NCBI GenBank assembly: GCA_900472785.1
Contig: UCJH01000004.1
Coordinates: forward strand, 1-64,000
DNA from: Hyphomicrobiales bacterium
Lineage (GTDB): Bacteria; Pseudomonadota; Alphaproteobacteria; Rhizobiales; Rhizobiaceae
Direction: 5' to 3'
Length of the DNA: 64,000 bases
Positions 38,994 to 47,168 of this stretch are shown piece after piece (within the stretch, counting starts at the first letter, position 1; each line of letters begins with the position of its first letter). A program made the position numbers and the translations under genes. Under the pieces are notes generated by a model, which saw only the letters and a program-made list of their open reading frames with translations, was not told the DNA's origin and searched no databases.

Positions 38994-40055
38994 TCAGAGC
39001 CACTTTGCCCGACGGAACATGCGATAGAGCGAAGCGCAGACGAAGAAGATGAACAGCAGCACCACGAAGTATCCGTAGCGCATCTTCAGCTCCGGCATGT
39101 CGTCGAAATTCATCCCGTAGATACCGGCAACTGCAGTTGGAACGGCAAGGATCGCCGCCCAGGATGCGAGCTTGCGGGAAATTTCCGTTTGCTCGGACTG
39201 GCCGATCATCAGGCTTGCTTCGAAGGTAAAAGCCAGCACCTCGCGCAGCGTGTCGATATCCTCCTGGACCCGGCGGACATGGTCGGTCACATCGCGGAAC
39301 AGCGCGTGCAGCGAGGCATCCATGCCGGGCAGATCGAGATGCTCGTGCCGCCGGCAGACATCGACAAGCGGCACCACCGCGTTGCGCAGCCGCAACAGGC
39401 TGCGGCGGAGCATGTAAAGCCGCTCAATGTCCTTCTTGTCCAACCGCTCGCGCAAGAGGCGTTCTTCCAGTTCCTCGACCTCGGAATGGATGCCTTCCAG
39501 CACCGGCATGTAGTTGTCGACGATGAAGTCGAGAATGGAATAGAGGATGTAGTTCTCGCCATGCGCCAGCGAGGCCGGTGAAGCCTCGCACCGCTGCCGA
39601 ACGAGATTGTAGGATGTCGAGGGCCCGTGACGGACGGAAACGACATAACCGCGGCCGACGAACAGATGGGTTTCGCCGAAGACGATCTCGTCCTTGGCCA
39701 TATGGGCGGTGCGCGCCACGACGAAAATCGAATCGCCGTAGATTTCAAGCTTCGGACGCTGATGCGCATGGCTCGCATCCTCGATTGCCAGATCATGCAA
39801 GCCGAACTGCGCCTGAACCTCGCGCAACAACGCGTTGTCCGGCTCGTGCAGGCCGATCCAGACCACCGCCTTCTCCCGGCCCCTCCATTTGCGCGCGTCC
39901 TGGATCTCGATATCGCCAATGCGCTGGCCGTGTTCATAAACAGCGGCGGCGATAACGCCGGGCCGGCTGCAGGGTTTCACGGGCGGTGTCTGCTCTGGCG
40001 ACACGACATGCGGAGCGGCCTCGTCGCCAGCATTCTCGGTCTCCTGCAGCGCCAT
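38994..40055 (-). CDS. corA: CorA-family divalent metal transporter
   Basis: 353 residues: a long cytoplasmic N-terminal part with coiled helices (VEELEERLLRERLDKKDIER) and two C-terminal membrane helices, the first ending in the GMN signature (AGIYGMNFDDMPELKMRYGY) that forms the pore entrance, the second VVLLFIFFVCASLYRMF. Imports Mg2+ or, in some members, exports Zn2+. It stands alone, converging with radC. Confidence 0.92.
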   Translation of the reverse strand: MALQETENAGDEAAPHVVSPEQTPPVKPCSRPGVIAAAVYEHGQRIGDIEIQDARKWRGREKAVVWIGLHEPDNALLREVQAQFGLHDLAIEDASHAHQRPKLEIYGDSIFVVARTAHMAKDEIVFGETHLFVGRGYVVSVRHGPSTSYNLVRQRCEASPASLAHGENYILYSILDFIVDNYMPVLEGIHSEVEELEERLLRERLDKKDIERLYMLRRSLLRLRNAVVPLVDVCRRHEHLDLPGMDASLHALFRDVTDHVRRVQEDIDTLREVLAFTFEASLMIGQSEQTEISRKLASWAAILAVPTAVAGIYGMNFDDMPELKMRYGYFVVLLFIFFVCASLYRMFRRAKWL

Positions 40056-40289
40056 CGCGGACCTCCCTTTTCAAACTGCAATTCATCCGGTTTGGCACGT
40101 CCTCAACATGCGCGCCGTTCCGACATACCCTAACTGCGGAACTATAGTCTCTTTGACTGAAATAAACATCCGCAAGTCCAGCGGCGGTTCATAAGGGTTT
40201 ATTAAACTGTAAGATTGACGCTATAGACGCATGTGAGTGACATTTGTCGCAGTGCACAACGATTCTCTCCTCATCACCGGAAGCGTTTC

Positions 40290-41687
40290 ATGAACCAGTA
40301 CGATCTCGTCGTTGTCGGCAGCGGACCAGCGGGGCGTCGCGGCGCCATTCAGGCGGCCAAGCTTGGCAAGAAGGTTCTCGTCGTCGAACAGGGAAAACGG
40401 GTCGGCGGCGTTTCCGTTCATACCGGCACGATACCGTCGAAGACGCTGCGGGAAACCGCGCTGAACCTGACCGGCTGGCGCGAGCGCGGCTTTTACGGCC
40501 GCGCCTACCGGGTAAAGCAGGAGATCAGCGCCGACGACCTGCGCCGGCGCCTGCTGATCACGCTCGATCACGAGGTTGAGGTTCTCGAACACCAGTTTGC
40601 CCGAAACCGTGTTCACAATGTCCGCGGCAAGGCGAGTTTTCTCGATCCGCAGCGCCTGGAAATCATCAAGGATGACGGAGAGCGAATCGAAGTGACCGCC
40701 ACAAGCATCCTGCTTGCCGTCGGCACCAAACCATTTCGCCCCGACTATATTCCATTCGATCACAAGGCGATCCTCGATAGCGACGAGTTGCTGGAAATCA
40801 CCGACCTGCCCCGTTCCATGGTGGTGATCGGCGCCGGCGTCATCGGCATCGAATATGCGACGATCTTCAGTGCGCTCGACACGGCCGTAACGGTCATCGA
40901 CCCCAAATCCACCATGCTCGACTTCATCGACAAGGAGATCGTCGAGGACTTCACCTACCAGTTGCGCGACCGCAACATGAAGCTCATGCTCGGCCAGAAG
41001 GCCGACAAGGTGGAAAAGCTGCCGGACGGCAAATGCTCCGTCACGCTCGACAATGGCCGTGTCATCAACTGCGAAATGGTGCTGTTTGCCGCCGGGCGGA
41101 TGGGCGCGACCGATACGCTGAACCTCGCAGCCGCAGGGCTCGAGGCAGACAGCCGCGGCCGCCTCAGCGTCAACCCGGAAACCTTCCAGACGACCGTTCC
41201 GAACATCTACGCAGCCGGCGATGTCGTCGGCTTCCCAAGCCTTGCTTCGACATCGATGGAACAGGGCCGCATTGCAGCCCGCGTCGCCGTCGGCGTGATC
41301 GCCAAAGAGCCGCCGAAATACTTCCCTTACGGAATCTACGCCGTCCCGGAAATTTCGACCTGCGGCCTGACGGAAGAGGAAGTCAAGGAGCGCGGCATCC
41401 CCTATGAATGCGGCATCGCCCGCTTCCGCGAGACCTCGCGCGGCCACATCATGGGTCTCGATTCCGGCCTGTTGAAGATGATCTTCTCGCTGAAGACCCG
41501 CCGCCTGCTCGGCGTCCACATCGTCGGCGAAGGAGCCACCGAGCTCGTCCATATCGGACAGGCCGTGCTCAACCTGAAGGGCACCGTCGAATATTTCGTC
41601 GAGAATACCTTCAACTATCCGACACTGGCCGAAGCCTACAAGATCGCCGGCCTCGATGCATCGAACCGCATGGGCGAACCGAAGTAA
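40290..41687 (+). CDS. sthA: Soluble pyridine nucleotide transhydrogenase
   Basis: 465 residues. A flavoprotein that moves hydride between NADPH and NAD+. FAD motif LVVVGSGPAGRRGAIQAAKL at the N terminus, NAD(P) motif VVIGAGVIGIEYATIFSALD near 178, and ATP/FAD motif IYAAGDVVGFPSLASTSMEQ near 305. The active disulfide of related reductases is missing: the usual cysteine site reads GGVSVHTGTIPSKT, as expected for SthA-type enzymes rather than lipoamide dehydrogenase. Start: ATG at 40290 with GGAAGCGTTTC before it. It ends in a terminator at 41708-41735. Confidence 0.9.
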   Translation: MNQYDLVVVGSGPAGRRGAIQAAKLGKKVLVVEQGKRVGGVSVHTGTIPSKTLRETALNLTGWRERGFYGRAYRVKQEISADDLRRRLLITLDHEVEVLEHQFARNRVHNVRGKASFLDPQRLEIIKDDGERIEVTATSILLAVGTKPFRPDYIPFDHKAILDSDELLEITDLPRSMVVIGAGVIGIEYATIFSALDTAVTVIDPKSTMLDFIDKEIVEDFTYQLRDRNMKLMLGQKADKVEKLPDGKCSVTLDNGRVINCEMVLFAAGRMGATDTLNLAAAGLEADSRGRLSVNPETFQTTVPNIYAAGDVVGFPSLASTSMEQGRIAARVAVGVIAKEPPKYFPYGIYAVPEISTCGLTEEEVKERGIPYECGIARFRETSRGHIMGLDSGLLKMIFSLKTRRLLGVHIVGEGATELVHIGQAVLNLKGTVEYFVENTFNYPTLAEAYKIAGLDASNRMGEPK

Positions 41688-41707
41688 GCGCCTTGACCAA
41701 GAGCCTG

Positions 41708-41735
41708 AAAAGCCGCCTTCGAGGCGGCTTTTTTG
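41708..41735 (+). terminator. Intrinsic terminator of sthA
   Basis: AAGCCGCC-TTCGA-GGCGGCTT forms an 8-bp stem followed by TTTT, 20 bp after the sthA stop. Confidence 0.9.
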
Positions 41736-41757
41736 TACCCTGACATAGATGGCAACG

Positions 41758-41787
41758 AAAAAGGCCGCCCCAAAGGACGGCCTTTTT
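41758..41787 (-). terminator. Intrinsic terminator of tig
   Basis: AAAAAGGCCG and CGGCCTTTTT form a long stem (with one internal mismatch) that gives a T-run on the minus strand, 20 bp after the tig stop. Confidence 0.9.
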
Positions 41788-41806
41788 CATCTCAAATGTC
41801 GAAGAC

Positions 41807-43282
41807 TTATTCGGCGCTGTCGTCAGCGGCCTTCTTCTTCGCGGCAGCCTTCTTCTTCGGTGCGGCGTCTTCGCCTTCGGAAGCTTCAGCCTTGGCAGCC
41901 TTCTTCTTCGGAGCCTTCTTCGTCTCGGAGGACGCATCGTCCTCGTCGTCGTTCATCAGCTCTTCCTTGGTGACCGTCTTGTCGGTAACCGAGACTTCGG
42001 ACAGGAGGTGATCGACGACCTTTTCTTCGAAGATCGGAGCGCGCAGCGAAGCGGCGGCACCCGGCGTCTTCTGGAAGTAGTCTATGATTTCCTTTTCCTG
42101 GCCCGGGAACTGGCGCAGCTGCTCATAGAGCGAACGCTGCATTTCCTCGTCGGTTACCTGGACGCCGGCCTTTTCGCCGATTTCCGAGAGAACCAGGCCA
42201 AGGCGCACGCGGCGCTCGGCCAGCTTGCGATATTCGGCGCGGGCGTCTTCCTCGGTCGTGTCTTCGTCGGCAAAGGTCTTGCCGGCCTGGCTGAGGTCGG
42301 TGTTGATCTGGCGCCAGATGTTTTCGAATTCGGCGTCAACGAGGCGCTGCGGCGTATCGAACTGATAGAGTTCGTCGAGCTGGTCGAGAATCTGACGCTT
42401 GACCTTCTGGCGGGTGACCGAGCCATACTGGCTTTCGATCTGACCGCGGACGACTTCCTTCAGCTTGTCAGCCGATTCAAGACCGAGCTTCGTGGCCAGT
42501 TCGTCGTTGATCTCGACTTCGGCAGCGGCAGCCACGTCCTTGACGGAGATGTCGAAGGTGGCTTCCTTGCCGGCAAGATTTGCAGCCGGATATTCCGCCG
42601 GGAACGTAACGGTGATGACCTTCTCATCGCCAGCCTTCAAGCCAACGAGCTGCTCCTCGAAGCCCGGGATGAAGCGGTTCGAGCCGAGAACCAGTTCAGC
42701 ATCCGAATCCTTGCCGCCATCAAAGGCTTCGCCATCGACCTTGCCGAGGTAATCGATCGTGACGCGGTCGCCGTTGGCAGCCTTGCCCTTCTTCGTCTCG
42801 TAGGTGCGGGCGCTTTCGGCGATCTTCAGGATCTGCTCGGTGACTTCCGATTCGTCGATCTCGATGACTTCGCGGGTAACCTTGATGCCGCTCGTGTCCT
42901 TGAGCGTGATCGCCGGGATCACTTCATAGGCCAGCGTAAATTCGAAATCGGCTTCGGCGCTCAGGATCTTTTCGGCTTCGGCCTCGTCCTCGGTCATCGC
43001 GACTTCCGGCTGGGTCGCCGACTTTTCGCCGCGACCGGTCAGGATTTCAGTCGGCTTTTCACGCACCAGTTCGTTGACGAGCTCGGCCATGATCGACTTG
43101 CCGTACATCTTCTTCAGATGCGCGACCGGGACCTTGCCCGGGCGGAAACCATTGATGCGGACCTTGTCCTTGGTTTCGGCAAGACGCTCGTTCATCCGAG
43201 CTTCCATGTCCTTGGCCGGGATAACGACCTTGAGTTCGCGCTTCAGCCCTTCAGCGAGCGTTTCGATAACCTGCATGTTCAA
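41807..43282 (-). CDS. tig: Trigger factor
   Basis: 491-residue ribosome-bound chaperone. The ribosome-binding domain has the [18 protein letters not shown] signature near residue 44. The FKBP-type PPIase domain (about 160-245, [20 protein letters not shown]) and the C-terminal chaperone arms follow. The C terminus carries a Lys/Ala/Glu-rich tail of about 50 residues ([20 protein letters not shown]), longer than in enteric trigger factors but common in rhizobia. It is the last chromosomal gene before the prophage; 173 bp without a gene separate it from attL. Confidence 0.96.
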   Translation of the reverse strand: MNMQVIETLAEGLKRELKVVIPAKDMEARMNERLAETKDKVRINGFRPGKVPVAHLKKMYGKSIMAELVNELVREKPTEILTGRGEKSATQPEVAMTEDEAEAEKILSAEADFEFTLAYEVIPAITLKDTSGIKVTREVIEIDESEVTEQILKIAESARTYETKKGKAANGDRVTIDYLGKVDGEAFDGGKDSDAELVLGSNRFIPGFEEQLVGLKAGDEKVITVTFPAEYPAANLAGKEATFDISVKDVAAAAEVEINDELATKLGLESADKLKEVVRGQIESQYGSVTRQKVKRQILDQLDELYQFDTPQRLVDAEFENIWRQINTDLSQAGKTFADEDTTEEDARAEYRKLAERRVRLGLVLSEIGEKAGVQVTDEEMQRSLYEQLRQFPGQEKEIIDYFQKTPGAAASLRAPIFEEKVVDHLLSEVSVTDKTVTKEELMNDDEDDASSETKKAPKKKAAKAEASEGEDAAPKKKAAAKKKAADDSAE

Positions 43283-43455
43283 ACCTTCATTTCACGTTGA
43301 CAGGGCTCTGTCGGTGTTCTTTTTTCCTAAAAGCACCTGAGCCGATCCATTTGCCGGGAGTGGCTTTACGCAATTCGGTGGCCGTTTTGCAAGCAAAATG
43401 GCACTCTGTTCTCGACCGACGCCAAAGACTTCACGCCTTCAGCATCCCTTTATTC

Positions 43456-43512
43456 TGGTGCGGGTAGAGAGACTTGAACTCCCACGCCTTGCGGCACCAG
43501 AACCTAAATCTA
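43456..43512 (-). other. attL: 3' half of a tRNA-Leu(UAG) gene
   Basis: Read on the minus strand this is a tRNA-Leu 3' half: the end of the anticodon arm (AGA-TTTAGGT-TCTGG, anticodon UAG), a long variable arm TGCCGCAAGGCG, T arm GGGAGTTCAAGTCTCTC, acceptor TACCCGC, A and CCA. The sequence stops matching a tRNA just 5' of the anticodon stem. This is what is left on the downstream side when an integrase recombines into a tRNA 3' half, so the full tRNA should be rebuilt at the far end of the prophage. Confidence 0.75.
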
Positions 43513-43561
43513 CGCGGAACCCCAGCAACATAAGGGTTCTCGGCGTTTCAGCTCACTCCTG

Positions 43562-43598
43562 GTGCCAAGGCCGACACACTCTGGCACAGCCTTGGCAC
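43562..43598. repeat. Inverted repeat beside attL, possible integrase or excisionase arm sites
   Basis: GTGCCAAGG (43562-43570) and CCTTGGCAC (43590-43598) are perfect inverted copies with a 19-bp spacer that contains a further TGGCAC. Three TGGCAC/GTGCCA words thus lie within 37 bp, 50 bp inside the att core, where arm-type sites are expected. Confidence 0.5.
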
Positions 43599-43606
43599 AA
43601 CAATAT

Positions 43607-43689
43607 TGGTGCGGGTAGAGAGACTCGAACTCCCACGCTTGCGCGTCTGGACCTAAACCAGGTGCGTCTACCAATTCCGCCATACCCGC
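43607..43689 (-). tRNA. tRNA-Leu (UAG), intact, inside the prophage edge
   Basis: Minus-strand acceptor GCGGGTA/TACCCGC, D arm GCGGAATTGGTAGACGC, anticodon stem-loop CCTGG-TTTAGGT-CCAGA (anticodon UAG; the outermost pair C27-A43 is mismatched), variable arm CGCGCAAGCG, T arm GGGAGTTCGAGTCTCTC, A and encoded CCA. It shares the acceptor stem with the attL fragment but has a different variable arm, so it is not a simple copy of it. It may be phage-borne or a second host gene. Confidence 0.93.
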
Positions 43690-43724
43690 TTGGGGGCGCG
43701 GTATGTCACAAGGGCGGTATAGGG

Positions 43725-44093
43725 TCAAGCCGCCACGGCATCTTCAGGTCTCCAGGAAACCCACAAGGTCCTCTCAGGGCTTTCGAGGCAATATGACTGC
43801 TGCTGGAGGCATGGCCTAAGAAACTGGGCCAATCTCTCGGCCACATCGCGGATTTCACCGGGCTCTTTGGGAAATCTCGGGTAGTTAATTAGACCGACGC
43901 GGAAGCCTTCCTCCGACCCGCCCGTGTAGACGTAGGTTGTCGGGGTCACCGTAACGCAAAGACCCTCATCCTTACAGAAGACGCCGATGACGGCTTTCGC
44001 CAATTGAATGTCCCCTGCCATGTGGATTGATACGGAATACGAGGGTACGCCTTTAATGAGTGGCTCCGTCACGCTGCGATCCCCCTGGGGCAA
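43725..44093 (-). CDS. Phage protein of unknown function (122 aa)
   Basis: Begins inside the last 25 bp of the 2OG-oxygenase gene and is therefore probably translated from the same message. I do not recognise it. It has mixed alpha/beta character with VTPTTYVYTGGSEEGFRVGL and the segment INYPRFPKEPGEIRDVAERL followed by AQFLRPC. No signal or membrane segment is present. It is the leftmost phage gene, 36 bp from the intact tRNA-Leu. Confidence 0.6.
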   Translation of the reverse strand: MPQGDRSVTEPLIKGVPSYSVSIHMAGDIQLAKAVIGVFCKDEGLCVTVTPTTYVYTGGSEEGFRVGLINYPRFPKEPGEIRDVAERLAQFLRPCLQQQSYCLESPERTLWVSWRPEDAVAA

Positions 44094-44728
44094 TTCCGCT
44101 CTACCTGCCGGTCCTCGACGGGAGCCGGATGATTGAGCGCGTGGTTGATGGAGTTGCCCTTGAGGGCATATGGCTTGTCCGAGATGGACACCTTGAGGAA
44201 CGTGCGGACACCTGGGGTTACCTCAGGGTTCACCGCGTGAAGCACGGTCTGGTCAAGGCGTAGCAGGGTCTTCTCGGGATAGGTGTTGGCTTTCCCCACA
44301 TCTCGCCAGAGTTCCCCTAGTACATTCATCTCCTCTAATGCTTCGGTATGATCTGCGGCGAAGTGCAACCTGACCCCAGGTTCACAGAACAACGTCGGGT
44401 TCCTGTCGGACCAGATGTAGTTGAGATCGTTGGTGAGGAAGCCGTCCGAGTGCCACCCGAGGCGATTGCCGGGGTTCCCTGGGGACACATAGAGGGTCTT
44501 AGCGCTCAGGTAGACGTAGCTGTCGTTCCAGTCGCGCACCTGAATGGCGTCGTCCCGAACCCGGACGAGGAGTTCCGCGAACTTCTTGAGGTTGTCCGGG
44601 ATGGTGAAGCTGTAGTTCCCCGGAAGTTTCACGGAGCAGTAGAGCCAGAACATCATCTCGCTCGTATCGAACTCGATGGTCCCCAGGACTTTCGGTGGTG
44701 CGCCATAGATGGCCGGTGTGCGCTGCAT
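44069..44728 (-). CDS. 2-oxoglutarate/Fe(II) oxygenase-like phage protein
   Basis: 219 residues. The double-stranded beta-helix iron site is recognisable: H93-x-D95 in LGWHSDGF, distal H164 in TVLHAV, and R175 eleven residues later in GVRTFLKVSIS, which would hold the 2-oxoglutarate carboxylate. The first part (15-80) is beta-rich. Phage enzymes of this fold can modify DNA bases, proteins or tRNA; the target here is unknown. It is followed by the overlapping 122-residue gene. The fold call is by motif only. Confidence 0.6.
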   Translation of the reverse strand: MQRTPAIYGAPPKVLGTIEFDTSEMMFWLYCSVKLPGNYSFTIPDNLKKFAELLVRVRDDAIQVRDWNDSYVYLSAKTLYVSPGNPGNRLGWHSDGFLTNDLNYIWSDRNPTLFCEPGVRLHFAADHTEALEEMNVLGELWRDVGKANTYPEKTLLRLDQTVLHAVNPEVTPGVRTFLKVSISDKPYALKGNSINHALNHPAPVEDRQVERNCPRGIAA

Positions 44729-44816
44729 AATTGCAACTCCATAGGTTCACGGCCTTGCAATCGCAGAGCGATCAAGTTAGCCGTAGGTTTCATCTCAAAT
44801 CTTGGAAGGAAGTTTC

Positions 44817-45032
44817 ATGCGCTATGCGCTGATCGCACTCGCACTGACTCTTGCCGGTTGCGCCTCATCGGGCACGGGCAATTCAGCCGGGATCACCTAC
44901 ACGATGGTCGGTAACCTCAACATCGGATCGGCCACTCGGGACGCTGATGTTCACTGCAAGAAGTATGGGAAGGTCGCCCAGCTCCACGAGACGGGCAACC
45001 TGATGGCTTCGTTTAACTGCGTGGCACCCTGA
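44817..45032 (+). CDS. Small lipoprotein, only rightward gene of the prophage
   Basis: 71 residues. MRYALIALALTLAGCASSGT is a complete lipoprotein signal with the lipobox LAGC (Cys15). The mature part has two further cysteines (HCKKYGKVAQL and SFNCVAP) that could form a disulfide. I chose the ATG at 44817 because GGAAGGAAGTTTC lies before it. The lone opposite orientation, flanked by leftward genes, is typical of a cargo gene expressed in the lysogen, for example for surface exclusion; this is inference. Confidence 0.65.
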   Translation: MRYALIALALTLAGCASSGTGNSAGITYTMVGNLNIGSATRDADVHCKKYGKVAQLHETGNLMASFNCVAP

Positions 45033-45227
45033 TCACTTTGGCGGTATACCGCTATAACCCAGCTTCCATGCTTCATAGAGCTTCGTCTCAGCCCTGTCGA
45101 AAATGGTCGCCATCTTTTCGGAGAGGAGGAATAGATCATCATTCCCCTCTTCCGCGAAGGCGTAGCCAGCCGCGAGGATCGCTTGCCGCAGATCGGAAAC
45201 CACCTGTCTTCTGTCTTCAAGGTTCAT
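45033..45227 (-). CDS. Small phage protein downstream of the integrase
   Basis: 64 residues, mostly helical and charged (LEDRRQVVSDLRQAILAAGY, KMATIFDRAETKLYEAWKLG). Its ATG touches the integrase stop (TAAATG), so it is coupled to int. Size and position are those expected of an excisionase or recombination-directionality factor, but the sequence has no recognisable helix-turn-helix, so the role is open. Confidence 0.55.
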   Translation of the reverse strand: MNLEDRRQVVSDLRQAILAAGYAFAEEGNDDLFLLSEKMATIFDRAETKLYEAWKLGYSGIPPK

Positions 45228-46196
45228 TTAAGCATCCTCCAATAGCGCCTTCGCGGCACCATCCAAGTCTTTCGGGGCCAGATGGGAATATCGCATGGTT
45301 GTTTGAATGTTTCGATGCCCCATCCACATCATGACCTGGGGCAAAGGTATGCCCTTGGAGACCAGCCGGGAGGCACACGTATGCCGAAGCATGTGTGGCA
45401 CGAACTGACCATCCTCCAACAGGCTCATGTGGTCCCTGAAGCGGTTCCAGTGGTCACGGAAGGTGTCCCTGGGGAGTAACCCGAAGGGCTTCTCCAGGTC
45501 CGACAGTTTACACACGGTTTCCCAGGCGTCTTTGGCGGGGCCTATCAGGGGCACCAAGCGCGTCTTGCTCGTCTTGGTCACCGTGTAGTGGAAGGTGATC
45601 CTACCGTCATGGACGCGGTCCCTGGTGAGCGTGAATACCTCGCCCAGGCGACACCCGGTGTATAGCAGGAAGCGCACCACGGCCCCCGAGAGGGTCATAC
45701 CCATGTGGTCGAAGAACTCGAACATCTTTGCCTCCTCGGAACGGGATAGGACGCGGTCCCTGCCCTCGGCTTCCTTGAGGAAATCCATAGGTGGCCTTCG
45801 GGTGATCTCCATCTTCTCCGCGTGTTTGAGGAGCTTGGAGAGAACCGATAGGCGACGGTTGATCGTCCCGTTAGAGACGCCGGACTTCTTCATCTCCGAG
45901 ACCACGGTCATGATGTATGCCGAGTTGATCTCAGAGATGGGCTTGCTTGCTGGGATGATTTTGTCGAGGGCGTCGAGACCATATTGGGTTGCCTGAGGGG
46001 CACCGTTGTCGCCCCAGATATAGGCGAAGTGGGTCTCGTGGAACTTCTTGAATGTGGTCGCCCCTATTTCGGGAAGACCCTTTTCGACTGCTCGTTCGTA
46101 GGCTTCTGCCTCGGCCAGGGTCGCGAAGGACGGTCGCTTTCGAACGCCGTCAATCACTACGTCAGCTTGAAACTTCGACCCCCTTTGTCGCGCCAT
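45228..46196 (-). CDS. int: Tyrosine-type phage integrase
   Basis: 322 residues. An N-terminal arm-binding part (about 1-55, FQADVVIDGVRKRPSFATLA) is followed by a SAM-like core-binding domain (65-135) and the catalytic domain. The full R-K-H-R-H-Y set is present: R183 (TGCRLGEV), a Lys near 208, H268-x-x-R271 (HMLRHTCAS), H294 (WMGHRN) and Y303 (TMRYSHL). It should recombine the tRNA-Leu site. It overlaps the regulator gene by 35 bp and shares its promoter. Confidence 0.93.
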   Translation of the reverse strand: MARQRGSKFQADVVIDGVRKRPSFATLAEAEAYERAVEKGLPEIGATTFKKFHETHFAYIWGDNGAPQATQYGLDALDKIIPASKPISEINSAYIMTVVSEMKKSGVSNGTINRRLSVLSKLLKHAEKMEITRRPPMDFLKEAEGRDRVLSRSEEAKMFEFFDHMGMTLSGAVVRFLLYTGCRLGEVFTLTRDRVHDGRITFHYTVTKTSKTRLVPLIGPAKDAWETVCKLSDLEKPFGLLPRDTFRDHWNRFRDHMSLLEDGQFVPHMLRHTCASRLVSKGIPLPQVMMWMGHRNIQTTMRYSHLAPKDLDGAAKALLEDA

Positions 46197-46542
46197 GTGT
46201 GTCTCCTATGATACTCTCGATGAATGCCTTACCCTTGCTCGTGAGGCTCAGCTCACGGCGGCGGCGGTCAACAGTGCTGATCTTGACGTCCACCATCTCG
46301 TGTCCGCCTTTCATGTCCTTATGGCCGTCCGCCCAGTAATAGGCGTTCCTGGAAGCAGTCCCCGACAACATGCCGATCTTCTGCTCCAGGTCCTGGACGG
46401 CGATAGGACGCTTGTCCATGTTTGCTGCGGCGACTTCCAAGATCGTCAGCATGGTCGAAACCTGCATCTTGGTATCGAATTGGTTGAACCGCCGCAGGGC
46501 GCTGATTAGTGTATTGAGCTTATCCCGCTCCAAAGTTGCCAT
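46162..46542 (-). CDS. MarR-like winged-helix regulator of the prophage
   Basis: 126 residues. A winged helix-turn-helix is visible: LTILEVAAANMDKRPIAVQD leads into the recognition helix region LSGTASRNAYYWADG (about 58-75), and the wing VDRRRRELSLTSKGKAFIES (about 92-111) is the MarR DxRxxxLxLTxxG pattern. It lies first in an operon with int, so it may control lysogeny. Its own promoter (46576-46604) carries the CGATAACG word also seen beside the early promoters, which suggests autoregulation and control of the early genes. Confidence 0.78.
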   Translation of the reverse strand: MATLERDKLNTLISALRRFNQFDTKMQVSTMLTILEVAAANMDKRPIAVQDLEQKIGMLSGTASRNAYYWADGHKDMKGGHEMVDVKISTVDRRRRELSLTSKGKAFIESIIGDTHGATKGVEVSS

Positions 46543-46575
46543 TATCCTAGGTTCCCCTTCTCGTGAGTCGCTTAG

Positions 46576-46604
46576 AAAATAGGATTTATCTCCGATAACG
46601 TCAA
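46576..46604 (-). promoter_or_regulatory. Sigma70 promoter of the regulator-integrase operon
   Basis: TTGACG, 17 bp, TATTTT on the minus strand; the start of transcription would be about 25-30 bp before the regulator ATG. The word CGATAACG (46593-46600 on the + strand, read CGTTATCG in the sense direction) overlaps the -35 element. Confidence 0.65.
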
Positions 46605-46622
46605 CATCCTTCGAACTAAAGA

Positions 46623-46775
46623 TTAGTCCTCGATCACTTGGAAGTCATCCGCACCAGCGATTACCTCGCTTTCTATCATCGTGTGGCCCAGTTCACACGC
46701 TTCCCAATGGTCATCCGCATCTACGAGGACGGCCACGATTTTCTCGCCGGACTTGTTGTAAAACTCGATTTTCAA
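46623..46775 (-). CDS. Small acidic phage protein (50 aa, TTG start)
   Basis: Starts at TTG with AAAGGGGAATAGCA before it and reads MKIEFYNKSGEKIVAVLVDA, then a histidine/glutamate-rich middle (DDHWEACELGHTMIESE) and DDFQVIED at the end. It has no counterpart that I recognise. A palindrome-like GGAATATGTTCC (46817-46828) lies in the 190-bp region upstream, which otherwise shows no gene and is AT-rich between 46860 and 46960. Confidence 0.55.
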   Translation of the reverse strand: MKIEFYNKSGEKIVAVLVDADDHWEACELGHTMIESEVIAGADDFQVIED

Positions 46776-46967
46776 TTGCTATTCCCCTTTCGCGCCGTCG
46801 TTCGTTAACCATTAGGGGAATATGTTCCTATTGGCAAGACTTGACGTGAATGTTTTCCTAGTTTCCCAAACCGTAGTTACGATGATGCAGTTTTAGCCCC
46901 AAACCGCGATTATCGCCATCACTAGAATTAATGATTTATTTATCTTTATTCACGTTACCAGTGACAT

Positions 46968-47168
46968 TCAGACAAATCGATGGCCCGAGACTATCCACAT
47001 TCCTGCAACGCGGTCCCGGAAGACACGGAGGACGGTCCCATAGACCGAGGGTAGAAATTCGAGAACGTAAGTGCGCCAGAACGCTTCGGCATCTGCCTTG
47101 CGCCAGAACTCTTCATGTATGCGTACCATGCCATGCACTCCGTCACTTTGAGGGCCTTGGAGGGCCAC
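46968..47168 (-). CDS. Possible small phage protein
   Basis: Up to 66 residues, or 53 from an internal ATG at 47129 (MVRIHEEFWRKADAEAFWRT). The aromatic-rich helix AEAFWRTYVLEFLPSVYGTV looks protein-like, and the frame starts 26 bp inside the end of the upstream gene, a tight packing usual in this prophage. An overlapping alternative frame in the same region looks less convincing. Confidence 0.4.
   Translation of the reverse strand: MALQGPQSDGVHGMVRIHEEFWRKADAEAFWRTYVLEFLPSVYGTVLRVFRDRVAGMWIVSGHRFV

Noticed and set aside
40221-41552. 443-codon minus-strand frame opposite sthA
   Set aside because: Shadow of sthA, which has all flavoprotein motifs.
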